Shown piece by piece: positions 40,884 to 51,478 of a stretch of DNA of 64,000 nucleotides; within the stretch, counting starts at the first letter, position 1; every line of letters begins with the position of its first letter. The position numbers were made by a program, and so were the translations under genes. This stretch comes from an uncultured Bacteroidota bacterium (GTDB lineage: Bacteria; Bacteroidota; Bacteroidia; Chitinophagales; Chitinophagaceae). The notes beneath the pieces were generated by a model. The model worked only from the letters and a program-made list of their open reading frames with translations, was not told the DNA's origin and made no database searches. Location of the stretch: positions 62,001-126,000 of the forward strand of contig CAIVKC010000041.1 in assembly GCA_903906365.1 (NCBI GenBank), in the 5' to 3' direction.

Positions 40884-42551
40884 TTAATGCCTGGAACGCT
40901 TTAAAACCGGAGAAAACCGCAGGGCTGCATTTATCCCGTAACTGCTCAGATCCACCCTGCCCAGCCCAATTCCCCGCAGCGGGATCTTCATGTAGGGTTC
41001 CAGTTGAAGGGAAAAACTCCTGCTGATGCTGGTTTCAAAGCCGGCCGACAGATTGAGTACTGAAAACAGGTAATTGTGGCGGTTGTCATAATCCTCATCC
41101 CGTATCCCGGCAAAACCGGCATTATAATCGTGGTAATAGAATTTATAGTCTTCGTGCCGCATCAGGTAGGATGACAAACCTGAACTGACAAAAAAGGAAG
41201 TGTTTCCGGTGCGGTTGAAATCATACCGAAGATTGAGCGGGATTTCCGTCATGGTGCATTCACCCCTTACAAAATCAAGATGCAGCCGGTTGATCCAATA
41301 ATCGGGCGGGGCGTGGAAGTCTTCCCCAAAAGCTCCGTAGTGTTTAGCGGTGAAGATCAGGCCGCTGTTCAGGGAAAGCCGGCCGGTAAGCTGGTAACCC
41401 AGGGTAATTCCCCAGTTGTAGCCAACTTTGTTTTCGAAGTTATAGCGGACTTCAGAGAAATCCGGGGAATATATTAGACCGATGTGAAGGGATCTGTCTA
41501 TGTTAAGAGAGGGATGCTTTATGGCAGGCCCCTGGCTGACTGCCAGGCTGGTTTGCAGGGGTATGCGGGCAGCCAGGGTATTGGCAGGCCTGAAATCAGC
41601 ATGGTCCGGGATGGGCATGAGGACTCCCGATGGGATGGCAGCTTTCAGGGATTGGTCTGCGGAAGGCTGCTTTGCCCTTTCATCCGCTGCCTGTTTACTG
41701 GTTACGCCTACTTTGGCATATTCCCTTTCAGCGGAAGTCACCTGCCGCTGGTGGATGGATGACTTTTTATAGGCCTTGCCCCTGGACCGGAATATGTTAG
41801 ATCCGGATGCCCCAACCGGACCGCGCAGCGCAGACAGGTTACCAGCAGGTCCCGCTTTATTGGAACCGATGCCTGACAGGGAGGTTCTGTCCCTTGTTTC
41901 CGCCGGTGCCGTTTCTGGCCCTGCTGGCGCTTCATTCAGGTAGGTCCCGGTTTTTGGCGGGTGTTTCACCCTGTTATTTTTTCCAGGGATGGCTTCTGCC
42001 GGATCCGGCCCCGGTTCACTGTCCGTCCGCTCTTTTGCGTGATCCGCTGATACATTCCGGCTTATGGCCGGGGGTGTTTTCAAACCCTGGCTGACTGAAC
42101 CGGTGAGGTTTTCAGCCCCCGTCCCCTGAGCGGCTCCGGAATGGGATGAGCTGCTTTGGAGAGGGGAAGACAATGGTTCCAGCCCGGCTGCGGAGGCCGG
42201 TGAAGAGGGTTCTTTTCCAACCACGGCCCGGGTCCCCTTGAGCGGGGAGGGAGGGGCGGCAGCGGGACTCAAAGACTGGCTGAGGGAAGTATTTTTGTTT
42301 AGTGTAGAGTTAGAAGTATGTTTTGAGGGTTTAAGTATGAAATAAATGGAACCAATCACCACCGCCAGCGCCGGCACATACAGGAAGGGTTTGCCGCGTA
42401 CGGAAAACTTGGGAAGGGGTGAAGGCCTTCCGAGTTCCTTATCCAGCAGCTGCTCCATTTTTTGCCAGCCCATGGGATCCTGCTCAGCCTCAAACTGCTC
42501 AGCTGCCTCCCGGCTCAAACGATCCAGGTCTTTATCTGACAGGTTCAACAT
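40884..42551 (-). CDS. Putative anti-sigma / outer-membrane beta-barrel fusion protein
   Basis: N-terminal soluble segment, one TM (FLYVPALAVVIGSIYFIL), long Ser/Pro/Ala linker, C-terminal beta-barrel (HIGLIYSPDFSEVRYNFENKVGYNWGITLGYQLTGRLSLNSGLIFTAKHYG...); overlaps the sigma-factor gene by 20 nt. Confidence 0.75.
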   Translation of the reverse strand: MLNLSDKDLDRLSREAAEQFEAEQDPMGWQKMEQLLDKELGRPSPLPKFSVRGKPFLYVPALAVVIGSIYFILKPSKHTSNSTLNKNTSLSQSLSPAAAPPSPLKGTRAVVGKEPSSPASAAGLEPLSSPLQSSSSHSGAAQGTGAENLTGSVSQGLKTPPAISRNVSADHAKERTDSEPGPDPAEAIPGKNNRVKHPPKTGTYLNEAPAGPETAPAETRDRTSLSGIGSNKAGPAGNLSALRGPVGASGSNIFRSRGKAYKKSSIHQRQVTSAEREYAKVGVTSKQAADERAKQPSADQSLKAAIPSGVLMPIPDHADFRPANTLAARIPLQTSLAVSQGPAIKHPSLNIDRSLHIGLIYSPDFSEVRYNFENKVGYNWGITLGYQLTGRLSLNSGLIFTAKHYGAFGEDFHAPPDYWINRLHLDFVRGECTMTEIPLNLRYDFNRTGNTSFFVSSGLSSYLMRHEDYKFYYHDYNAGFAGIRDEDYDNRHNYLFSVLNLSAGFETSISRSFSLQLEPYMKIPLRGIGLGRVDLSSYGINAALRFSPVLKRSRH

Positions 42552-43128
42552 ATGCTTTATGATCCATTTTTTTTACAAGAATTTTTCTGAGATTCTCCCG
42601 GGCTTTTGACAGATTGGATTTGGAAGCGCCTACAGAAATTCCCAGCTGTTCGCTGATTTCTTCATGGCTCATCCCTTCGATCACAAAAAGATTGAAAACT
42701 GTGCGGTAGGCAGGTGACAATTGACGGATGGCCTGAAGGATTTCCTTATAGGATAAAATATCGAGACCATTTTCCGTATGATCGGCTACTTTTTCGGTTT
42801 CATCGGTCAGCATCCTGCTTCCATTGATGGTGGAAGCATGCTTGCGGTAATGATCAATACAGGTATTGATCAGGATCCTTTTAAACCATCCTTTTAGGGC
42901 CACTTCCATATTATCATGCCTGGCCTGCTCAAACTGGTGTATATTCTTGAACAGTTTCACAAATCCCTCGTTGACGATTTCTTCTGCTTCCTCCGTATGG
43001 TTCTGGTAGCGATAGCATATTTTCATGGCAAAACCCTTAAGCAGTTGATACAACTCTTTTTGGCTGCTGCGTTGGTTTTCAATGCAGCCCGCTATCATTG
43101 CGCTTATCTGTTGATTGCCTGTGATCAA
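42532..43128 (-). CDS. ECF-type RNA polymerase sigma factor
   Basis: EEAEEIVNEGFVKLFKNIHQFE (region 2) and LSPAYRTVFNLFVIEGMSHEEISEQLGISVGASKSNLSKARENLRKIL (region 4). Confidence 0.94.
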   Translation of the reverse strand: MITGNQQISAMIAGCIENQRSSQKELYQLLKGFAMKICYRYQNHTEEAEEIVNEGFVKLFKNIHQFEQARHDNMEVALKGWFKRILINTCIDHYRKHASTINGSRMLTDETEKVADHTENGLDILSYKEILQAIRQLSPAYRTVFNLFVIEGMSHEEISEQLGISVGASKSNLSKARENLRKILVKKMDHKAYVEPVR

Positions 43129-43264
43129 ACTTACAGCCCAGGTTTATGTTGTCCTAAAAGATAACGAGCGCAAACTACCTTACCTGACAAAAAATTACGT
43201 CAATGAATTGTTAAAGGTTGCCTGCCTCAGATTCTTTTGCCAAATAAACCTGAAACCGGCCCAA

Positions 43265-44686
43265 TCAGTGGATATTCTCTGCATCCACCAGTGAGATGGT
43301 GGCATTGGTATAAATCTGAACCTGCATCAGGTCATTTTGGGCCATTAAACCAATGAGCCTGAGCTGGTTGATTTTACCTGTGGAAATCAGGGTGGCTGAC
43401 AGTTTCCGGTTCAGGACGGAATCAAGCATCGGCAGGTTGCTTTTTACCAGTGCCCCGACATCCAGGTAGCTTTTCCCGTTTAGGGTTTGCCGGATCTTAT
43501 TGCGGAATAGGCTTTTGGCAATCTTCAGGATCAGGTCCCCGCTCTCCAGGCTATAGGAGATATCAGGTATGGTCAGGATTTGCTTAGCGGTGTCCAGCAC
43601 GGGCGTTCCGCGCAAATAGACCCTCCCTTTATTGCTGCCTTCGAAATCAATTTTGAATTCCACCTGGTGGTTGCCAGCGCCACGCATACTTACCTCCCGG
43701 ATTACGATGGTTCTTCCTTTGAACTCGAAAACCCGGTTGCGCAGGGTATCATTGAGCAATTTGGACAGGAAGGCATAATCATATCGCGCATTCAGGTAGA
43801 GTGACACTCCGTTCCCGTTTTCAGTGGATTTCAGCATGGGAAGACCCGGGATGCTGGCAGGGGCCGTACTGTCAGAGGTCAGTTCAGGTCTGCAGGTCAG
43901 GCCAACCGAAATACTGAAACTGTCCCGCAGGTAGTTCAGTCTGCCTACCCGCAGGCTGCTGGGATTGATGGACAGATAACCATATTTGCTGATGGGAGTT
44001 TTGCCGTAGCTTTTTTCCAGCATGGGTTTGGCCATCGTCCTGAAGTCCATGCCAGCAATCGTTTCGTCCAGCGTGCTGCAGAAAGCACTTAAGGAGGACC
44101 GGATGCTGTCCAGCACCTGCTGGGTGACATCGGATGAAAACAGGGAGACCGAACAACGGTCGAGGGCCTCCAGTTTATCTGTTCGGGTGGCGGTCCTGAT
44201 GTGGTAGTCCGGCAGAAAGGACAACTGGGAGCTTACGGTGATGTTCACACGCCGCATTGGTTCATTCCCAAAGCCGCAACTTCCGGACACCCAGGGTGAG
44301 ACCGGTTTGTCGGTAGCGCAAAGGCAGCGACCGCCTGAGATCTGGTAATTTCCGGTGAGCCTGACTCCAATATGGTTGTTAAGGCAGCTCACCATCAGAC
44401 CGGAGCGGAGAAACCGGTATTTGTACCTGAAATCACAGCTAGGCTGGGTGTAATTGGGCCACCCTTCCGAAGTAAATTGCCTGGGCACCAGGGAATCTGC
44501 TTTGGCCAGTACAAAACGGGCATCCACCTTCAGGGGCAGGTCGATTTCACTGGCCGGAAGCTCCGGAAGGGACTCGGGGGTATTGACCCTGGCAAGCGGG
44601 GCAGTCGTCTTGCGGGAGGTGGAGCAGGAGAGGGCCAGGCAGCAGACCAGGACCATGGAAGAGGACATCAGATATTTCATAATCAA
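43265..44686 (-). CDS. DUF4403-like lipoprotein
   Basis: Lipobox MVLVCCLALSCSTSRKT; 473 aa with TULIP/DUF4403-like organisation. Confidence 0.7.
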   Translation of the reverse strand: MIMKYLMSSSMVLVCCLALSCSTSRKTTAPLARVNTPESLPELPASEIDLPLKVDARFVLAKADSLVPRQFTSEGWPNYTQPSCDFRYKYRFLRSGLMVSCLNNHIGVRLTGNYQISGGRCLCATDKPVSPWVSGSCGFGNEPMRRVNITVSSQLSFLPDYHIRTATRTDKLEALDRCSVSLFSSDVTQQVLDSIRSSLSAFCSTLDETIAGMDFRTMAKPMLEKSYGKTPISKYGYLSINPSSLRVGRLNYLRDSFSISVGLTCRPELTSDSTAPASIPGLPMLKSTENGNGVSLYLNARYDYAFLSKLLNDTLRNRVFEFKGRTIVIREVSMRGAGNHQVEFKIDFEGSNKGRVYLRGTPVLDTAKQILTIPDISYSLESGDLILKIAKSLFRNKIRQTLNGKSYLDVGALVKSNLPMLDSVLNRKLSATLISTGKINQLRLIGLMAQNDLMQVQIYTNATISLVDAENIH

Positions 44687-44788
44687 ACCGGTGACTGAAC
44701 ATTTAAAGCTAGGCGAATATAAAGCAGCTGGCTATAGGACCCTTCAACGAAAAGTTATTTTTTGGAAACGGACCTGAATTGGCTGGGT

Positions 44789-45727
44789 TCAAAGGAGTTT
44801 CCTGTCTCGCAGCCAGCCTTCCATTTCCCGGTCCCATTGTTCCACGTGCCCATGGTTTTGTTTTTTGAGGGCGAAGCCATGGCCTCCCTTTTCGTAAATA
44901 TGTAATTCAGAAGGGACGCCATTTTTTTGCAGCGCCAGAAAAAAATCTATACAGCCCTCCGGCCGGAGGATATAATCATCTGCGGCAAGTACCATCAGGG
45001 TGGGCGGGGTATCATGGGTGACGTAGAGCAGGTTGCTGAAAAAATGTTTCAGGGAATCGCTGGCATTGTTTCCCCCAAGCACCCGGTCAAAAAGGTTCTT
45101 CACCGGCGGAAGCCTGAAATAGTTTGGGCTGGGATACATCCCCGGGTAGACCAGGATCATAAAATCAGGGCGCAGGCTGACCGTGGTATCAGGATTTTCC
45201 CCTACGGGATAATCATAGTGAGTGCCCGCGGTGACAGCCAGGTGCCCGCCGGCAGAAAACCCCACCAGGCCAATCCGGGCGGCATCCAGTTTCCATTTGG
45301 AAGCCTGCGTGCGCACCAGCCGAATGGCCTGTTGAACATCCTGCAGGGGCCGGATGGCTTTGTGTGTCATGAGTTCGTCTTTGGGCAGCCTGCTTTTCAA
45401 CACGAAGGCCGTAATACCCCTTTCCGTAAACCACCTGGCCACGGCCTGTCCTTCGTATTCCATGCCCAGCGAAACATAACCGCCCCCCGGGCAGATGATG
45501 ACCGAAGTGCCGTTGGGCTTATTGGGAAGGTAGCTGTAAAGAACAGGGATCTGCACATCGCTTACAGAAACAAGGATTCCCCCTTTATTGAATTTATGCT
45601 TTTCAGGGATCCTGTTCGGGATGGCCCCCGGTACTCCCCCGGGATACAACAGGATAGAATCGGTTTGTGCCTGCAGTCCCTCCAGCGCCAACAGGGCGCA
45701 AATAAGGGTCCATAGCCTAATTGTCAT
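44789..45727 (-). CDS. Secreted alpha/beta hydrolase (acetyl-esterase-like)
   Basis: VIICPGGGYVSLGMEYEGQAVARWF, IGLVGFSAGGHLAVTAGTHYD, HGFALKKQ. Confidence 0.9.
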   Translation of the reverse strand: MTIRLWTLICALLALEGLQAQTDSILLYPGGVPGAIPNRIPEKHKFNKGGILVSVSDVQIPVLYSYLPNKPNGTSVIICPGGGYVSLGMEYEGQAVARWFTERGITAFVLKSRLPKDELMTHKAIRPLQDVQQAIRLVRTQASKWKLDAARIGLVGFSAGGHLAVTAGTHYDYPVGENPDTTVSLRPDFMILVYPGMYPSPNYFRLPPVKNLFDRVLGGNNASDSLKHFFSNLLYVTHDTPPTLMVLAADDYILRPEGCIDFFLALQKNGVPSELHIYEKGGHGFALKKQNHGHVEQWDREMEGWLRDRKLL

Positions 45728-46137
45728 GAGGGTTATTTATTTGTATATAATGTTGATTAACAATAAATTTTGTTGATTTGATCCATTGTCAGGCCCATAA
45801 AATGGTCCAGGCGCGTTTGAAAAGCATGACAACAACCCGGCCAACGGATGGTTTGAAAATAGCCAAAAACCCTCTTTATTTAACAGTGCTTCCTTAGGAA
45901 CTGGCCAGAAAATTTTCAATTCCTGGATACACTCCACGCTTTTATCCTGATTTGGCGCCTTTTATATAGGATATGGGCCATTCAATGTATTATGTATTGC
46001 ATAGTAGTGGTTTAAGACATTATCTTTGTTATGTAAATGAGCGGTGAAATTGAACGGATATGTAACCTGAAATCAATAAACCGCTTCCCATAAGAAGGCA
46101 ACAACTTAAAAAAAATTCACATAAAAATCTACAGATC

Positions 46138-46584
46138 ATGAAAAAGACAATTTTAATCTGCGCATTGGTCCTGGTGGCCGGTATCAGCAGCAGTTTTGCA
46201 GAAAATGGAGCAGGCATAAACTCCGCCGTAAAGACAGCATTCCAGCGCGATTTTGCCAATGCCCGGGAAGTGAATTGGGAAACCCGATACGCTTTTGTAA
46301 AAGTCACTTTCTCCATTGAAAACCAGGTTGCCTACGCCTACTATACCATGGACGGGGACCTGATGGCTGTGACCAGAAACATCCTTTCCAACCAGCTTCC
46401 CGTCAACAGGTTGGTTTATTTGAGCAAGCACTTTAAGGACTACTGGATTTCAGACCTCTTTGAAATGAATTCAAATGGGGAGACCTCCTACTACATCACC
46501 CTAGAAAATGCAGATAACAGGATGGTACTGAGGTCTGTCGGAAACGGGGAATGGGAGCTTTATAAAAAGGAATCAAAACCCTGA
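46138..46584 (+). CDS. Secreted PepSY-like/hypothetical protein
   Basis: Signal MKKTILICALVLVAGISSSFAENG; AVKTAFQRDFANAREVNWE motif common in small Bacteroidota secreted proteins. Confidence 0.7.
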   Translation: MKKTILICALVLVAGISSSFAENGAGINSAVKTAFQRDFANAREVNWETRYAFVKVTFSIENQVAYAYYTMDGDLMAVTRNILSNQLPVNRLVYLSKHFKDYWISDLFEMNSNGETSYYITLENADNRMVLRSVGNGEWELYKKESKP

Positions 46585-46602
46585 GTCATCCTTTCAGGTA
46601 AT

Positions 46603-46641
46603 CAGAAGCCCGTGTCCGGATCCCTGGGGGGATTGGATACG
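46603..46641 (+). terminator. Hairpin terminator
   Basis: CCCGTGTCC...GGATACGGG followed by TTTTTTC. Confidence 0.65.
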
Positions 46642-47001
46642 GGTTTTTTCATTTCCTATGGTGAATCATCCTTTCCATCAGTAAGCTGGCACCCGGGCAT
46701 AACAGGCAGCCGGCTTTTCTCCAACTAAAGGTTCCAGGCCGTTGGCCGGAAGGGCAAAAAATATTTTGAGGGACAGCCTCTTCCGGGTAATTGGCCCCTA
46801 ACTGCGCCGCATTGCTTTTACCCCATGTGTTGGCTGCTGGTTAAAGCAAAACTTCATTTGCGCCCCAGGGAGCCTTTGGAGAGGGATCTGCCTTCCGGAA
46901 GGCAAGGCGCGGGGACCAGGCCGGTCAGGATGGCTATTGAAAGGAGAGTCATCCGGTAGGCCAATGGCCACCGATCTGAACCCATTTTTTTTCCGGAGGG
47001 C

Positions 47002-48594
47002 TTATTCCAGAGAAATTTTGGTCAGGTAATAAGTGTTCGGATCTATCAGGGGAAGGCTGCTGCTTTTCAGCAATATTCCCTTTTTATCAACCAGGAAGCG
47101 TTGGGTACCCTGACTGGTGGTAATCTCCAGGGGCAGGGTCATATCCAGGTTCATCAGGCTGATGCGGTAATCCTCCTGCGATAATTTTGTAACGGCTATT
47201 TCCAGTTTGGAGGTCGTTTTCAGATACAGGTTGAAAAGCGGGTGCAGGTCCATGGACGAACTATCGCAGAAATAGGATTCCACATCGGCAGTCGTAACCA
47301 GGTTATCATAGGTGAAGCCGGGAGAAGTGGCAAAGGACTTCAGGATGGAGAAAAAAAGAGGGTCACCCATGACAAATCGCAGGGTATGCATGAAAAAGGC
47401 CCCCTTGCCGTAAATATCTCCCTGGTAGGCGGATTCTTCATCAAGGTCTTTTCCAAAAACCAGGGGGATCTTATTTTTGAAATGCGGGGCCATTTCCTGG
47501 AAATGGCGGATATAGCCATTTTCCCCCTCCAGTTCCCGTATATCGAGGGCATCCCCAAAGGAGTTGATGCCTTCATGGATCCAGTAATCTGCCCAGTCTT
47601 TCACGGTGATCTTATTGCCCCACCATTCATGACCGAATTCATGATCCATCAGCCAGTCAAAATCCTGCCCGCCTATTTTTTTATACCTGAACTGGTTTCC
47701 ATACGCATTCATGGTCTGGTGTTCCATTCCCAGGTGCGGGGTTTCGGCAATGCCGATTTTTTCCTTTGCCCAGGGGTATTCCCCGAAATATTTCTCTCTC
47801 GACCTCACTGTCTGCTCAAGCACATCAAGATGATGGCCCGCTTTTGCGGAGTCCTCTTCCAGCACATAAAACTGCATGGGAACTTTATTGCCCAGCACGG
47901 TGGTATATTCCCGGCTTACCACCCGGTACCTGGCCACATTGAAGACAAGGCTGTAATTGTTGATGGTATAATTGGTTTTCCAGTCATAGGTTACTTTTCC
48001 CTTTTTATGGCTGACACGCTGCAGTAGACCCGGTCCCGCCACGACCAGACCTTCCGGCACCGTGATCCGCAGTTCGGCCCCTTCATTTGGCTCATCGGAA
48101 GGATGGTCCTTACAGGGAAAATAGAGTTTTCCGCCTGTGCCTTCTGCCGTAACTGCCACCCAGGGGTGGCCTGTGGAATCATGGGTCCAGATAAAGCCGT
48201 CATCCCAGGGAGGCCGCCTGGCCACATGGGGTTTGCCGCTGTAATTTACCTGAACGGAGGCCCGTCCGGCCGGTAAATCAACCGGCAGATGAATTGCTAT
48301 CAGGTTGTTATGGTATTCAAAAGGCAGGCTCCGGTGGTTGACCAGGACAGTGCTGATATGAAAGGAATCAAGCAGGTCAAAAAGCAGCACACGGGTTGGC
48401 TGCAGCAGGATGAATTCGATGAGGGTATAGCCCTCAATACCCTTACTGGCCGGATCCACATCCAGGGCGATGGTATAATGGCGGATATCCATAATGGCCT
48501 GTTCGGGCCTGAGTTTGCCTCCGGAAGTAAAGGATTGCTGTGCGTATATACTTTGGCAAATGACAATGGATGCGACACATAATAAAAGTCTCAT
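47002..48594 (-). CDS. M1 family metallopeptidase
   Basis: WLMDHEFGHEWWGNKITVKDWADYWIHEGINSF (HEFGH-x18-E type zinc motif). Start MRLLLCVASIVICQSIYAQ at 48594. Confidence 0.92.
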   Translation of the reverse strand: MRLLLCVASIVICQSIYAQQSFTSGGKLRPEQAIMDIRHYTIALDVDPASKGIEGYTLIEFILLQPTRVLLFDLLDSFHISTVLVNHRSLPFEYHNNLIAIHLPVDLPAGRASVQVNYSGKPHVARRPPWDDGFIWTHDSTGHPWVAVTAEGTGGKLYFPCKDHPSDEPNEGAELRITVPEGLVVAGPGLLQRVSHKKGKVTYDWKTNYTINNYSLVFNVARYRVVSREYTTVLGNKVPMQFYVLEEDSAKAGHHLDVLEQTVRSREKYFGEYPWAKEKIGIAETPHLGMEHQTMNAYGNQFRYKKIGGQDFDWLMDHEFGHEWWGNKITVKDWADYWIHEGINSFGDALDIRELEGENGYIRHFQEMAPHFKNKIPLVFGKDLDEESAYQGDIYGKGAFFMHTLRFVMGDPLFFSILKSFATSPGFTYDNLVTTADVESYFCDSSSMDLHPLFNLYLKTTSKLEIAVTKLSQEDYRISLMNLDMTLPLEITTSQGTQRFLVDKKGILLKSSSLPLIDPNTYYLTKISLE

Positions 48595-48791
48595 GGATTC
48601 CCTTTGGCTAAAAATAGATAATATCACCGGTTTACCAATACCGTCTGTGAAATACAACCATGGCTCCGTTATTGCCGGTCCGTTACAGGAATGGTTAGAT
48701 ATCTTAAAAATTTTATCTTTGACCAGTCAACTGAAAGGTCCTTGCCCGGGCAATAGACCCATGTATATTATCACCCATTCAAACCAGTAAT

Positions 48792-49313
48792 ATGTTTAAA
48801 ACCATCCTGCCTGCCATCCTTTTTTCCCTGCTGGTAGAGGCCTCCGTGGCCCAGCCGCTTTCCCAGAGCAATTACCAATCTGCTGTTGGAATGAGGGTAT
48901 CAGGGGGTTATTATGATCTTTTTTCCGCGTCTTATAAGACTTTTATCACAGAACCCGGCGCCATAGAACTCAATGCCGGTTTTCGCAACTACAGTATTCC
49001 CGGATTCAGCTGGTTCAACCTTAGTGCATCGGCCAGTTACCAGCATCATTTTAACATTGAACCCGTAGAAGGGCTTCGATGGTTCATAGGCGGAGGCCTG
49101 GTTGCTGTCAATTCATTTTCCAGCTATTCCAGCTATTCGGGATTCGGGCTCGGAATTTTTCCGACCGGCGGGGTAGACTATAAGTTTGCAGGGATTCCGC
49201 TGAACCTTTCCGCGGACCTCCGGCCAACCATATCATTGATCAAGCCCAATGGCTATTATAGCGGGTTTTACCTGGGCAATGCCGGCCTTTCGGCGAGGTA
49301 TACCATCCGGTAA
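48792..49313 (+). CDS. Outer-membrane beta-barrel hypothetical protein
   Basis: Signal peptide then alternating amphipathic strands; ends SARYTIR. Confidence 0.7.
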   Translation: MFKTILPAILFSLLVEASVAQPLSQSNYQSAVGMRVSGGYYDLFSASYKTFITEPGAIELNAGFRNYSIPGFSWFNLSASASYQHHFNIEPVEGLRWFIGGGLVAVNSFSSYSSYSGFGLGIFPTGGVDYKFAGIPLNLSADLRPTISLIKPNGYYSGFYLGNAGLSARYTIR

Positions 49314-49342
49314 CAAAGGGGTGGGTGGGTGTTGACAGGGAA

Positions 49343-51478
49343 TTATTTTGCCTTCAGCAGCTTTTGGGTATATATGGCTGAACCTGCGCGCACCTTTACC
49401 AGGTACATACCGGCGGCCAGATAGGCTGTTTCGGGGATCAGCATGAAATTGCGCCCGCGCTGGGTATCAAAACTTTTATGGATGAGTGGCTTGCCCGCAT
49501 TGTCAATGACCTGCACATCAATTTGCTGGTCTTTGTCGGAGGTAAACTGCAGGGTTACCTGGTTGGGGGACGGATTCGGATATAGCTGCAGGGCCGCAAC
49601 CGGGTTTTCCCTCAGGTTGATCAGCAGTATATTGGTATAGATATATTTCCCGTTGTCATCCACCATCCTGATGCGGTAATAGTTCAGGCCTGCCTGTGGA
49701 TTGGTATGGACATATTTGTAATCAGTGGTCCCTGGGGTAAAACCCATAGTGCCCAGATCTGAAAAATGGGTGCCGTCCGTACTGTACTCGATACTAAAGA
49801 AGCTGAAGTTTTCAGCGCTCTCCACGCCCCAGTTCAGGTATACAGCGCCTCCCTGCAGGGTCGCAGAAAAAAACCTGAGTATGATCGGCAAAACCCCGCA
49901 GCTGAAGATGGGCGCCCCTGAAAGGGTTACCAGCCTGCCATTGCTTCCGGGCCTTGCATTGTAGTAATTGGTCAGCGCCCCGCCGGTGCTTCCTACCCGG
50001 GTAAAGCCATTGGACCCTCCGGTAACATTGCTGCTGGACAGGGTGCCATTGGTATATATAATGCCGCCCCCTCCGCCGCCACCCGGTCCGTGGTTATAAT
50101 AAGTGGACATATTGCCACCCGTTCCCCCTTTGGCTGAAGCCGTGATGGTTCCCAGGCCAGTGGTTCCGTTGCCCACGGTGACCAGGACGATGGTCCCGCC
50201 AGCCCCGCCGCCGCCGGCGGCATCTGTCTGGGCAGTGGCATAAGTAGTGGTCACACCCGGCCCGTCGCCACCGTCGGCATTGACCGATCCGGAGCCCGCA
50301 TACAGGTTGGCTCTTGATACAATAATGCCTCCTCCCGTTCCGCCACTGACGTTGACTTCGTTGGTGGCGTCGCTGTTATTGGCCGTACCGGCACCAGCTC
50401 CTCCGCCCATGATGATTCTTTGCAGGCTCGCCTGGGTAAATACAGCTCCGCCATATCCCCCAAATGGGTAGGTGGAAGAGTCCTGTGTGCCATTACCTGC
50501 AGGCCAGCCGCTGCCGCCCTGACCTCCCGCCCCGCCATTGCCGCCCCCGCCGCCGCCTGTATTGGACTGGTTTTGGTTGACAGGCTGACCATCGGTGCCA
50601 CCTCCGCCCGCATTGCCAGGAGCCCCGCGTCCCATCGATCCGCTCAGGTATCCCTCCACCGCTGCGGTGGCCGTTGTCGTGGCGCCGTTGACATAAAGAT
50701 AGGCGGGTGTGCCCGCTATCCCTTCCCCTTTTGCGCCCCCTGCCGTGTTGTTGGCATTGGTAATCGGTGAATTGTATCGGTAATCGGTATTGACCAGGGT
50801 GGTCGTTCCATTGCTGCTCAGTGTGGCACTGGCCCCTGCCAGTTGCTTTCCTCCACCACCCCGGAAACCCAGGGCTGCTACAGTGACCGATCCGTTGAGG
50901 GTAAATGTGCCGGCTGCATCAATAACAACCACTCCGCCGGTGCTGCCATTCCAGGCGGGGGCGGTGATGGAGGCTCCGGAATTGACCGTTAGATTGAAAT
51001 AACGGGGTACACGGATCACCTGGTAGGCCTGAATGGCATTACTGGAGGTATACGCCCGGGTATAATAATTTTTTGCCAGTGAAGAGGTCAGGGTGACCAC
51101 ACTGCCAACGACTGTGGATACAGTAGCGTATTCATAATATCCTGCAACCAGGTTGGTCGACAGGTAACCGCTGGTGGGTGGGCCGGCCACACCGCTGCCA
51201 TAGACATTGGTGTTATTTGTGTTGATGTCTGCACCCTGCATTTGCATGATGACTATGAAATCACCGCCGGCTATGGGATTGGAGGCACCTCTGGCATCCC
51301 GTGTGCCCAGGGTCAGGCTGGTGGTACCCGCCGTCGGATTGCCGGTTCCATTATAATAGGAGTTGATGACAAATCCTGCCGAGGAAATGGTAACAAGCCC
51401 GCTGCTGGGAATGCTTCCGCACTGCGCCAGGGAGGGATTTCTTGCTATGAAACAAGTAATGACTAGTACGGCCCATTT
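49343..51478 (-). CDS. Gly-rich surface protein with T9SS type A sorting domain (start codon disrupted or unclear)
   Basis: C-terminal LQLYPNPSPNQVTLQF...GMYLVKVRAGSAIYTQKLLKAK sorting domain; GGGGGGNGGAGGQGG tracts. The frame continues 77 codons upstream of the ORF-track ATG (51247) through an N-terminus with signal peptide KWAVLVITCFIARNPSLAQ. Confidence 0.8.
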   Translation of the reverse strand, partial: KWAVLVITCFIARNPSLAQCGSIPSSGLVTISSAGFVINSYYNGTGNPTAGTTSLTLGTRDARGASNPIAGGDFIVIMQMQGADINTNNTNVYGSGVAGPPTSGYLSTNLVAGYYEYATVSTVVGSVVTLTSSLAKNYYTRAYTSSNAIQAYQVIRVPRYFNLTVNSGASITAPAWNGSTGGVVVIDAAGTFTLNGSVTVAALGFRGGGGKQLAGASATLSSNGTTTLVNTDYRYNSPITNANNTAGGAKGEGIAGTPAYLYVNGATTTATAAVEGYLSGSMGRGAPGNAGGGGTDGQPVNQNQSNTGGGGGGNGGAGGQGGSGWPAGNGTQDSSTYPFGGYGGAVFTQASLQRIIMGGGAGAGTANNSDATNEVNVSGGTGGGIIVSRANLYAGSGSVNADGGDGPGVTTTYATAQTDAAGGGGAGGTIVLVTVGNGTTGLGTITASAKGGTGGNMSTYYNHGPGGGGGGGIIYTNGTLSSSNVTGGSNGFTRVGSTGGALTNYYNARPGSNGRLVTLSGAPIFSCGVLPIILRFFSATLQGGAVYLNWGVESAENFSFFSIEYSTDGTHFSDLGTMGFTPGTTDYKYVHTNPQAGLNYYRIRMVDDNGKYIYTNILLINLRENPVAALQLYPNPSPNQVTLQFTSDKDQQIDVQVIDNAGKPLIHKSFDTQRGRNFMLIPETAYLAAGMYLVKVRAGSAIYTQKLLKAK

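Noticed and set aside
44927-45715. 262-aa plus-strand ORF opposite alpha/beta hydrolase
   Set aside because: Antisense shadow of a conserved hydrolase.
47242-48027. 261-aa plus-strand ORF opposite M1 peptidase
   Set aside because: Antisense shadow; the minus strand carries the zinc-peptidase motif.
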